Shown here: piece by piece, positions 27,181-34,572 of the stretch
Position numbering within the stretch: position 1 is the stretch's first letter
How the letters are laid out: each line of letters opens with the position of its first letter
Assembly: GCA_022450045.1 (NCBI GenBank)
Contig: JAKURD010000003.1
Span: forward strand, 114,911 to 178,910
Source: Gracilimonas sp.
GTDB lineage: Bacteria > Bacteroidota > Rhodothermia > Balneolales > Balneolaceae
Direction of reading: 5' to 3'
Length of the DNA stretch: 64,000 nucleotides
The notes under the pieces: model-generated
Seen by the model: the letters and a program-made list of their open reading frames with translations, nothing else
The model's database searches: none
Told to the model about the DNA's origin: nothing
Position numbers and translations under genes: made by a program

Positions 27181-29583
27181 TCACCAATCAATCCTCTGAA
27201 TTGATCTCCCATTGGTCTCAACAATTATCGCTCGTTCTTTACTTGTAAAAAGCAGTTCAGCTCTTGATCGCCGCAACCGATTGACTGCCTCCGGGTGAGG
27301 ATGCCGAAAGCGATTATTTTCTGCTAAAGATATAACCGCCATTTCCGGGGTTACATAATTAAGAAATATATCCCCGGAACTCGTTCTGCTGCCATGATGC
27401 CCAACTTTAAGAAGATCTGTATCCAACAAGTCGCCATATATTTCTGTCAGCCTTTTTTCCTGGTGTATTCCTGCATCCCCGGTAAAAAGAAACTCGGACT
27501 CTCCATAGATCACATTTAAGATCAGGGAATGTTCGTTTGGGTCAGCATTGAACTTTTGACCTTCGGGGCCCATCACTAAAAATAATACGGCAGGATCTAT
27601 TCCTACGGTATCTCCTGCCTGAAGAGATCTTACAGGAACAGAGTTATCTCTTGCCGCCTCTATATAAGATGCATACAAATTTGAATCATATTCGTAGCCT
27701 GAATTGTAGATCACACCAATCGGAATTTCTTCTATCAGATCAATGATCCCCCCAATATGATCCGCATGAGGATGGCTTAGAAAGACAGCATCAACCTTTT
27801 CAATCCCGCTTGCTTGCAGATGCGGAAGTATGATTGACCTTCCGCTGTTATATGAGGGTGACCAAACTCCTGCATCCACCAACACATTTTTCCCAGTCGG
27901 TGTATGTATAAGTGCGGCATCTCCCTGCCCAACATCAAAAAATGTGATCGTAAGTTTTGCGGGTTGAAGTTTTTCGGTCACATTTATGGATACAATGACA
28001 CATAGCGATGCCATTACACCTATAGCCAGTTTCCACTTCAACGCGGCGATCTTCCACGCTGAAACGGTAAATATCAGGAATAACCAAAAGAGGAAGAACA
28101 GATCGTTTTCCAGGGATGCGGCAGTCCAGGCCCATTCCCAGCTTGCTGCGGTTGTTACAAATTCATTCATCCAGCCAAGAAATAAAAGTGACGGATAATT
28201 AATAATGAACCCCGCAAAGGGAACGACTGCTGTAATGAATAAAGCTATTAATGAAAGAGGCACAACCAGTCCCAATAATGGCACAAAAAGTGCATTTGCG
28301 ATCGGGCTTATCAGGGAGATCTCCCCAAAATAATGCACCTGCAAGGGATATAAACCAAATTGTACCACCAATGATACAATGATCACCATGAGCGGTTTGC
28401 CATACCACCGTACTCTCACCCAATAAGGCAGCGCATTCTGAATAACCGGAAGAATGAGTAAAATGATGAACACCGCGGCAAAGGAAAGCTGAAACCCGAT
28501 CTCGAAAATTTGGGAGGGGTCAATCACTAAAAGCACAATAGCCGCGGCCGCCGTCAAATTGATGGAGTCATTCACCCGATGGAATAGCTTCCCAAAACTT
28601 AAGAACCCTGCCATCACAGAGGCTCGCATAACAGAAGGTGAGAAACCGGTAATTCCGGCATAACAGACCAACAATATTATTAAAATGATGAGGCCGATCA
28701 TGCTGCCGTATCTCTTGGTCCAGAAATATGGAATGATGATCCAGAAAGGAGCTACTATAAACCCGACATGTAACCCTGAAACGGCCATAATATGTGACAA
28801 ACCGGCTCTGGCAAAAGCAAGCTTTGAATCAGAATCCAGATCTTGCTTGTAACCAACCAATAAGGCTTTTGCGATCGGCGCTGTTTCCGGGTTGAAATTA
28901 ATTTCAACGATTTCTAACGCTTTTTCCCGCCACCAAACCCATTCCAGAATCTCACTGTTTTGGATAACCTCATCAAGCACTTCTGCTTTTATCTGAACCG
29001 ATATACCTTGAGATCGGAGATAGGCTTTATAGTCGAATTCATGGGGATTTCTTTTTCCTGAAATAGGAATGATCGTTCCGCTGATCTTTACCTGATCTCC
29101 CAAGGTCGGCTGAGCTCCAACTTCATCAGCTAAAATCCTGGCTTTGTATTTCTGGGATGATGATGCGCTCTCAAACTGAGTTTCCGTAACCGCAAGATCC
29201 CACCTTATCTTTCCCGTTGATGTTGTGGAAATGGAGTAAATGTTTCCTATTACTTCAATTTCTTCCCAATTTGATAATTCTATAAGCTGAATGGTCTTTG
29301 AAGTCCCTTTTTTTGAATCAACAGCCATTCTGAATGCTCCAAAAACCAAGATCATCAATAAAAAAATAAACCCGGACAAGGTAGGCCAATAGGTGCTGAT
29401 GGTTGTTTTATTACTCAATTCTATGAATGCCAAAACAACAAAAAGAACGCCAAATATAACTTCGGTTAAAAGCAGGGGGGGCTCGTAAACATAAAAAAGC
29501 AGAATTCCGGCTATCAGGAATAAAACGATCCTGACCGCCGGATATCTGCTAAATGGAAATTGATATGTACTCCGCTGCCCCAT
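27181..29583 (-). CDS. comEC: ComEC/Rec2-type DNA uptake channel
   Basis: An 800-aa inner-membrane protein that carries incoming single-stranded DNA into the cytoplasm in natural transformation. The N-terminus (residues about 1-110) has several hydrophobic helices and an OB-like DUF4131 region. The competence domain (residues about 230-500) is marked by ARAGLSHIMAVSGLHVGFI and GFSPSVMRASVMAGFLSFG, with around ten helices. The C-terminal metallo-beta-lactamase fold (from about 550) carries FFDVGQGDAALIHTP, SHPHADHIGG (about residue 603 onward) and GHHGSRTSS. All three parts are intact. It is probably in the same transcription direction as the sugar-dehydrogenase pair, with a 79-bp gap. Its presence suggests DNA uptake capability if other com genes exist elsewhere. 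Confidence 0.93.
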   Translation of the reverse strand: MGQRSTYQFPFSRYPAVRIVLFLIAGILLFYVYEPPLLLTEVIFGVLFVVLAFIELSNKTTISTYWPTLSGFIFLLMILVFGAFRMAVDSKKGTSKTIQLIELSNWEEIEVIGNIYSISTTSTGKIRWDLAVTETQFESASSSQKYKARILADEVGAQPTLGDQVKISGTIIPISGKRNPHEFDYKAYLRSQGISVQIKAEVLDEVIQNSEILEWVWWREKALEIVEINFNPETAPIAKALLVGYKQDLDSDSKLAFARAGLSHIMAVSGLHVGFIVAPFWIIIPYFWTKRYGSMIGLIILIILLVCYAGITGFSPSVMRASVMAGFLSFGKLFHRVNDSINLTAAAAIVLLVIDPSQIFEIGFQLSFAAVFIILLILPVIQNALPYWVRVRWYGKPLMVIIVSLVVQFGLYPLQVHYFGEISLISPIANALFVPLLGLVVPLSLIALFITAVVPFAGFIINYPSLLFLGWMNEFVTTAASWEWAWTAASLENDLFFLFWLFLIFTVSAWKIAALKWKLAIGVMASLCVIVSINVTEKLQPAKLTITFFDVGQGDAALIHTPTGKNVLVDAGVWSPSYNSGRSIILPHLQASGIEKVDAVFLSHPHADHIGGIIDLIEEIPIGVIYNSGYEYDSNLYASYIEAARDNSVPVRSLQAGDTVGIDPAVLFLVMGPEGQKFNADPNEHSLILNVIYGESEFLFTGDAGIHQEKRLTEIYGDLLDTDLLKVGHHGSRTSSGDIFLNYVTPEMAVISLAENNRFRHPHPEAVNRLRRSRAELLFTSKERAIIVETNGRSIQRIDW

Positions 29584-29662
29584 AACAGTAAGAGCAGCGA
29601 AAAGTCAATTCCTTACAAAAAAAATTAAAAAAATTGAGATCACATACCTGATCTCATAGAAA

Positions 29663-30808
29663 TTAGTTCTTAGAAGGAATCAGGCGGTAAACGCCATCAC
29701 CTTCTGCGGTAAAGTAAATGTATCCATCCGGGGCTTCTTCGATAGCCCGGATTCTTCCTACACCTTCAACAAGTTTTGTTTCCTCAAGAATTTCATTTCC
29801 CTCTACATCCAAGTGGGCGATGTAAGAAAATTTAAGGGAAGTGACTAATAGATCTCCTTCCCATCCCGGATATTTGTCGCTGGTTACAAAGGTCATACCC
29901 GCAGGGGCAATCGACGGATCCCAGTAGAGAATAGGCTGTTCCATCCCTGCTCTGGCAGTATCCTCTGCAAATTCCGTTCCATTGTAGTTGATACCATAAC
30001 TTATCACAGGCCATCCATAGTTATTGCCCGGCTCAATGATATTTACTTCATCACCACCGCGCGGGCCATGCTCGTTAGCCCATATCCTTCCGCTCTCCGG
30101 ATTCAAGGCCATGCCCTGGGGGTTTCGATGCCCATATGAATAAATAGCTTCTTTAGCTCCGTCTTCCCCTGCAAATGGATTGTCTGAGGGGATACTTCCG
30201 TCATCGTTCAATCGATAGATCTTTCCGCCATCCCTGGTAATATCCTGTGGAAGAACGTCTCGATTTCCTCTATCACCGATTGAGAAAAACATATATCCGT
30301 TGTTATCAAAAACGATGCGGCTTCCATAATGCTGTCCGCGGGTTGAATTCGGAACTGCTTTATAAAGCACCTCTGCCTCTGCCAATGCATCATTTTCCAG
30401 TTGTGCCCGAATGATGGCTGTGTTACTTCCTTCTCCGGTGCCTGCACTGGAAGAGTATGAAAAATAGATCCAGCCGTTTTCTTCGTAGTTGGGGTGAAGT
30501 TCGATATCAAGGAAACCTCCCTGCCCGTTTACATCCAGGTCAGATGGGATTCCATCGGTTATCTCAGCTACAATTTCACCATCGCTGATTCGGTATAAGG
30601 TTCCTGATTTTTCTGTAACCAGCATGTCGCCATCAGGCAAAAAGGCAATGCCCCAGCCAATGCTAATTCCATCAACTACCTTCTCTGCTTCTACGGAGAT
30701 ACTTGCCGGTTGAGACTGAGCCTCTCCTGCTTCTCCGTTACACCCGACCAAAACCAATATGCCGGCTAATACCATCCCTAAGTTTGTAGCAATTTTTTTA
30801 ATGCTCAT
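29663..30808 (-). CDS. Lipoprotein glucose/sorbosone dehydrogenase-like protein (PQQ type)
   Basis: A 381-aa beta-propeller of the GSDH family. A lipobox (VLVGC, C23) predicts attachment to an outer or inner membrane leaflet. Family motifs include GIAFLPDGDMLVTEKSGTL, GQGGFLDIELHP, GNRDVLPQD, AIYSYGHRNPQGMALNP (the Arg/His of the PQQ site), GPRGGDEVNIIEPGNNYGWP and DPSIAPAGM. Relatives oxidise aldose sugars using PQQ. The natural substrate and whether PQQ is made here are unknown. It is the second gene of a pair with the thioredoxin-like protein (24-bp gap). Confidence 0.85.
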   Translation of the reverse strand: MSIKKIATNLGMVLAGILVLVGCNGEAGEAQSQPASISVEAEKVVDGISIGWGIAFLPDGDMLVTEKSGTLYRISDGEIVAEITDGIPSDLDVNGQGGFLDIELHPNYEENGWIYFSYSSSAGTGEGSNTAIIRAQLENDALAEAEVLYKAVPNSTRGQHYGSRIVFDNNGYMFFSIGDRGNRDVLPQDITRDGGKIYRLNDDGSIPSDNPFAGEDGAKEAIYSYGHRNPQGMALNPESGRIWANEHGPRGGDEVNIIEPGNNYGWPVISYGINYNGTEFAEDTARAGMEQPILYWDPSIAPAGMTFVTSDKYPGWEGDLLVTSLKFSYIAHLDVEGNEILEETKLVEGVGRIRAIEEAPDGYIYFTAEGDGVYRLIPSKN

Positions 30809-30832
30809 AGTAATACTTTGATTAATTATAGT

Positions 30833-31291
30833 TTATTGATATAAAAACTGTCTGAATTCATCCACGCCCATATAACCGATTTTTTTCTTGATAACGGTTC
30901 CTTCTGCATCAAGGATCAATGAAGTTGGAAATACATAGGCTCCTTTGCTTTGTGCAAAATCTTTAGAAGAGACCTCCTCTCCATTGAAGCGAATAAGTTC
31001 GGTCGAATTTCCATCAAGCCGAACCGGGATGTAGTCGGCATCCATAACCTGGCGTACGGTGGAATCAGGAAATACCTCACGATCCATAGCTCTGCAATAT
31101 TTACAGCCGATCTCAAATACATCCACAAAGATCAGTTTATCGGTAGAAGCGGCCAATTGCTGAGCTTCATGAATTGGCATCCAATCGGGGGAATTGTCAT
31201 TTACCGGAGCCTGTACATTACTCAACGAGATATACACAAAGATCCCTAAAAAAATGCTTATCACTATTATGACAATGTTCTTTTTTTTCAT
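30833..31291 (-). CDS. Membrane-anchored thioredoxin-like protein
   Basis: A 152-aa protein with one N-terminal membrane helix or signal anchor (residues 5-24) and a thioredoxin fold. The CxxC redox pair is C63-C66 in EIGCKYCRAMD, followed by the KDFAQSKGAYVFPTSLILD strand containing the cis-proline. The layout fits a periplasmic thiol-disulfide reductase of the DsbD-gamma or SoxW-like type. The substrate is unknown. Co-transcription with the sugar dehydrogenase (24-bp gap) suggests service to that or a similar exported enzyme. Upstream is the repeat-rich intergenic stretch 31292-31643. Confidence 0.8.
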   Translation of the reverse strand: MKKKNIVIIVISIFLGIFVYISLSNVQAPVNDNSPDWMPIHEAQQLAASTDKLIFVDVFEIGCKYCRAMDREVFPDSTVRQVMDADYIPVRLDGNSTELIRFNGEEVSSKDFAQSKGAYVFPTSLILDAEGTVIKKKIGYMGVDEFRQFLYQ

Positions 31292-31390
31292 GACGTTTTT
31301 TGTTTGAATATTCTAAAATAATGTGAGTTGCTTAATAATTGATAAAGACATAAGCATTCAATATAAAGACGATCTGTTAAACACGTTGAA

Positions 31391-31412
31391 TGGTCATTTC
31401 GCAGCGAATGCC
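31391..31412. repeat. REP-like element, family C copy 1
   Basis: The 22-nt sequence at 31391-31412 (TGGTCATTTCGC then GCGAATGCC around a central variable base) is an imperfect palindrome. It matches, in reverse orientation and with one mismatch, the segment at 41613-41634 in the intergenic region before the metal-efflux operon. Two copies 10 kb apart, both outside genes, indicate a dispersed extragenic repeat. Confidence 0.6.
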
Positions 31413-31463
31413 TGTAATCCTATGGTTGGTCAGGTATCGAATACGGAATGAATGGCCATCATT

Positions 31464-31489
31464 AGATTCCCATTTCCACGGGAATGACT
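31464..31489. repeat. REP-like element, family B copy 1
   Basis: An AGATTCCC then CGGGAATGAC hairpin with a 6-bp stem (31466-31485). It repeats, with changes in the loop, the hairpin at 54250-54274. This kind of ATTCCC/GGGAAT palindrome is common as an extragenic repeat in many bacterial genomes. It lies in the same gap as a solo MITE end. Confidence 0.5.
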
Positions 31490-31523
31490 ACAAAAATCAA
31501 TTTTTATCCTTTTAACTTAGTTC

Positions 31524-31543
31524 TTATCTCAAACTCACGTTAA
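31524..31543. repeat. Solo MITE terminal repeat
   Basis: TTATCTCAAACTCACGTTAA matches the right terminal repeats of the MITE copies at 50474-50492 and 54220-54238. No left end is seen nearby, so it is a solo end or a degraded copy. Confidence 0.5.
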
Positions 31544-31643
31544 AATACTAAAAGTTAAGGTGTGATTTAAGTGAACGAATTTAAAACAGGTTAAAGTTCA
31601 AAAGCTAAGAACAGATTTTTTTACCTTCAGAAAAAAATATTCT

Positions 31644-31847
31644 ATGAAAGAAAGAGATTCGTATCGCCTGGGAAAAGTACAGGTAACTATCACCGAAAGC
31701 CAAAAACCCAATAAATTAAAGGTGGAGTGCTTTGACGGGGAATATCATTCGGAATTTACAGTGAGTGAATATGAATTCAAGAACTATCGCAGATTGATGA
31801 ATCAGCGTATCACTCAGGCATATAAGAATATTGACGAAGAAGAATAG
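31644..31847 (+). CDS. Hypothetical small protein (67 aa)
   Basis: A 67-aa charged protein (MKERDSYRLGKVQVTITESQ at the start, predicted strand-rich, then a helical YEFKNYRRLMNQRITQAYKN region). No family is recognised, and there is no signal peptide or membrane helix. It is transcribed on the plus strand, convergent with and ending 5 bp before the PycTM-like effector gene. It is real judging by its even composition and clean frame, but its role is unknown. It could be part of the cyclase locus by position only. Confidence 0.5.
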   Translation: MKERDSYRLGKVQVTITESQKPNKLKVECFDGEYHSEFTVSEYEFKNYRRLMNQRITQAYKNIDEEE

Positions 31848-31852
31848 TGCTC

Positions 31853-32443
31853 TCAAAACCAGAAGCCTTCAGAGATAAGAAAATAAACAACGATATAGCT
31901 GCTTACCGAAAGCACCAATCCTATCATAAATACGTTATATGCAATTCTGATCAATCGATATTTTTCGGACAATACCGAGCCCAACCCGTGCAGGTCTCTT
32001 GCCATGGTATCGTACAGGCGCTCACTGTCAACCATCAATTCCTCCATACCGGTTACATAATCTTCACGGCTTAGCTTAAAAAAGTTTCCGAAGAATAAAA
32101 TATTGGATCTATTGGCTCGCACATCCTCCAGCGTCACTTCTTCTTTACTTACCCTGGGGCGGGCTGCCAATACGGAATAAACCAAAGCTATCATACATGA
32201 GATCAGAAGAATAGAGGTAGGAATTAATAACCAGGGGTTTGAGTCTATTTTTGGGGATATAGATGCCAGTATTATGGAAATAATGATCCCATTTATACTG
32301 ATCATTATATTGGATTTATTATCAGCTATGGCGCTCAACTCTATGTGGGTTCGATAGGAAGTACGGAACATATCCGAAACTCCTCGTTTTCGTGAACCTA
32401 AGTCTTTACTGTTATTCTCTTCTTCCGGTGTTTTTTTTTCCAT
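31853..32443 (-). CDS. Pycsar effector-like membrane protein (DUF5706/PycTM type)
   Basis: A 196-aa membrane protein with the PycTM pattern: a cytoplasmic lead with RTSYRTHIELSAIADNKSN (residues 27-45), then a first helix IMISINGIIISIILASI (46-62), a second WLLIPTSILLISCMIALVYS (71-90), a long soluble loop with ILFFGNFFKLSREDYVTGM (115-133), a helix EKYRLIRIAYNVFMIGLVL and a last transmembrane segment (about 167-190). In Pycsar systems such effectors respond to a cyclic pyrimidine nucleotide made on infection and disrupt the membrane. The gene directly follows (38 bp) a class III cyclase gene on the same strand, so the two are probably co-transcribed. DUF5706 members also occur with HD domains or alone; a defence role here is inferred from the pair. 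Confidence 0.8.
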   Translation of the reverse strand: MEKKTPEEENNSKDLGSRKRGVSDMFRTSYRTHIELSAIADNKSNIMISINGIIISIILASISPKIDSNPWLLIPTSILLISCMIALVYSVLAARPRVSKEEVTLEDVRANRSNILFFGNFFKLSREDYVTGMEELMVDSERLYDTMARDLHGLGSVLSEKYRLIRIAYNVFMIGLVLSVSSYIVVYFLISEGFWF

Positions 32444-32481
32444 TCTGTATTTAATTAATGTGCTTTAAAATGCCCTTAGGT

Positions 32482-34452
32482 CTACACTTCTGGGATTTTC
32501 ATTTTTTCTCTTTTAACCGGTGGCAATCCGATTTTTTCTATTAGTGCGTGAAATCTTGGGTCACCATCTAATTTATTACCCAATGGTAAGGTTTTGATCA
32601 AAAGAAGTGAACCTAATTTTAGTTCATAGGCCTTATTCAGATAATCAAAGGCCCGGTCGATCTCACCTTTTGCCGCATAGGCTATGGCAAAATCAAGCAT
32701 AAGGTTTTGTTGTGGCTCTTCTTTTTCTCTCTTTTTGATAAGTTCAATGTTCTCATCAGCCTGCTCATTATTTCCCATTAACGCATATAGACAAGCAAGC
32801 TGTGCCCCTCCTTTATATTTTGAATCAATCAGGTTGATATATGTCTTGAAGGTTCTGAGTGCTTTGTCATATTTCTTTTGGCTCATATAAACCAGCGCTT
32901 TCCCTTCTATCGCCGACCGAAACAGCGGATCCAGCTCAAGTGCTTCGTTAAATGCATTCAGGGCTTTTTCATATTCCTCAACTACCCAATAGGAGCGACC
33001 GAGTTCCAGCAGGGCAGGGAGTGATAATGGATCGATCTTTACAGCGGCTTCAGCCTGTTGCAACATCTTATCAAACCTGCCAATAATACGATAATAAAGC
33101 GACAGGGCCTGACGCGCTTCGCTGTTATCGGGCTCCAAAGTGATGGCTTTTTTCAAGTTCGCTTCTGCTAAATTAAACTCCCATTTCCCAAATAAATTTA
33201 CATAACCAAGTGCTACATATGAGTCGGCTCTTGAATTATTAATTTCTATAGCCCTTAGTGCATTTTTCTCTGCCATTTGAAATGCTTTTGCTCCATTCAT
33301 ATATCCGATTGTTCCTAAAAAGGTATAGCAGTTAGCAAGATAGGAATATGCATTTGTGTAGGTATTACACTCATTAATGGCTTTATTAAAGAGTTCTATT
33401 GCTTTATAAATGGCTTCAGGGGTACGTTTATTCCAATAAAATAATCCTTGCAAGTAGTAGTTGTAGGCATCTATGTTCTCAGTAGAGGACTCATATACCC
33501 TTTTTCTCTTTTTAGCAATACTGCTTTCCAATTTATCTGCGATCTTTCGGGCAATTTCATCCTGTACATCAAAAATATCTTTTAACTCTCCGTCAAAATT
33601 TTCGGACCATACGTGGAAGCCGGTGTCACTGCTAATCAGCTGTGCAGTTACCCTGATTCGATTCCCTGACTTTCGAACACTCCCCTCCAGCAAGTACGAT
33701 ACGTTTAACTCTTTTCCGATATCACGGATGTCTTTGGTTACTTTTTTATAGGAGAAAACGGTTGTACGCGAAGCTACCTGTATGTCTTTAATTCGGGCAA
33801 GCGCATTGATGATCTCTTCGGTAATTCCATCACTGAAATAATCGTTGCCACTTTCAGAACTGAAATTGGTAAAAGGCAGAACGGCTATGCTGTTCTTATT
33901 ACTACCTGTGATGTCCTGAATGTATTGCTGATCCGGTATGGTAAGCCCACTATCGGCGAGAGCATAAATGTTTATCGGCATGTAGATGTTTTTCAGCTCG
34001 TGTTCTCCAAAAGATTCTACCCGAATTCCCGGATGGTTTTTTATTTCATCAAATACTTTCCCGGATATCATTACAGATCCGGTTACTCCTAAAGCCTGAA
34101 CACGTGCGGCCACATTCACTGCATCCCCATAAATACCTTCGTTATCATACACCACATCACCGATATGAATGCCAATTCGTAAAGGCACAACCGGATGCTC
34201 AATTAATTCTCTTTGAATATCACGGGCGCAGTTTACTGCATCCAGCGCACTTCCAAACATCATGAGCGTTCCATCCCCGTAATACTGCATCACCTGACCA
34301 TGATATTTCAGTATGTAGCTTTCTATAACAGCTCTCTGTCGATCCCTCAGATCTTTAGCGTTTTCCTCATCATTTTGCATCATTTGTGAATAACCTACGA
34401 TGTCGGCAAACATAATGGCCGCTAGCAATCTGATGTTATTACTTTTATCCAT
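32482..34452 (-). CDS. Class III nucleotide cyclase fused to TolB-like and TPR domains
   Basis: A 656-aa soluble protein. Residues 8-165 are a class III adenylate/guanylate cyclase domain: metal-binding D17 (FADIVGYS) and D60 (YYGDGTLMMFG), and transition-state N113 and R117 (GDAVNVAARV). The purine-selecting residues are altered: the usual Lys three before GD is Q56, and the usual Asp three before the second Gly-Asp is G106. Residues about 186-313 match a TolB/FlgO-like domain (SIAVLPFTNFSSESGNDYFS, LLEGSVRKSG). Residues about 325-640 hold six or so TPRs (AYSYLANCYTFLG, ARQALSLYYRIIGRF, ALLELGRSYWVVEEYEKAL). Cyclases of this type are usually attributed to signalling. Here the gene lies upstream of a PycTM-like effector (38 bp), suggesting a Pycsar-like cyclase whose TPR/TolB part may sense infection. 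The cyclic nucleotide made cannot be told from sequence. Confidence 0.85.
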   Translation of the reverse strand: MDKSNNIRLLAAIMFADIVGYSQMMQNDEENAKDLRDRQRAVIESYILKYHGQVMQYYGDGTLMMFGSALDAVNCARDIQRELIEHPVVPLRIGIHIGDVVYDNEGIYGDAVNVAARVQALGVTGSVMISGKVFDEIKNHPGIRVESFGEHELKNIYMPINIYALADSGLTIPDQQYIQDITGSNKNSIAVLPFTNFSSESGNDYFSDGITEEIINALARIKDIQVASRTTVFSYKKVTKDIRDIGKELNVSYLLEGSVRKSGNRIRVTAQLISSDTGFHVWSENFDGELKDIFDVQDEIARKIADKLESSIAKKRKRVYESSTENIDAYNYYLQGLFYWNKRTPEAIYKAIELFNKAINECNTYTNAYSYLANCYTFLGTIGYMNGAKAFQMAEKNALRAIEINNSRADSYVALGYVNLFGKWEFNLAEANLKKAITLEPDNSEARQALSLYYRIIGRFDKMLQQAEAAVKIDPLSLPALLELGRSYWVVEEYEKALNAFNEALELDPLFRSAIEGKALVYMSQKKYDKALRTFKTYINLIDSKYKGGAQLACLYALMGNNEQADENIELIKKREKEEPQQNLMLDFAIAYAAKGEIDRAFDYLNKAYELKLGSLLLIKTLPLGNKLDGDPRFHALIEKIGLPPVKREKMKIPEV

Positions 34453-34572
34453 TACCGGAAATAGTTAGACCTCTGACTTTTTTACTTGATATATAATATA
34501 TGCAATTATCTTACCTCAAAGACACCAAATCCGCTAATTTTGTTTCCTAAAAACCCTGCGTATTTCGTGTAT

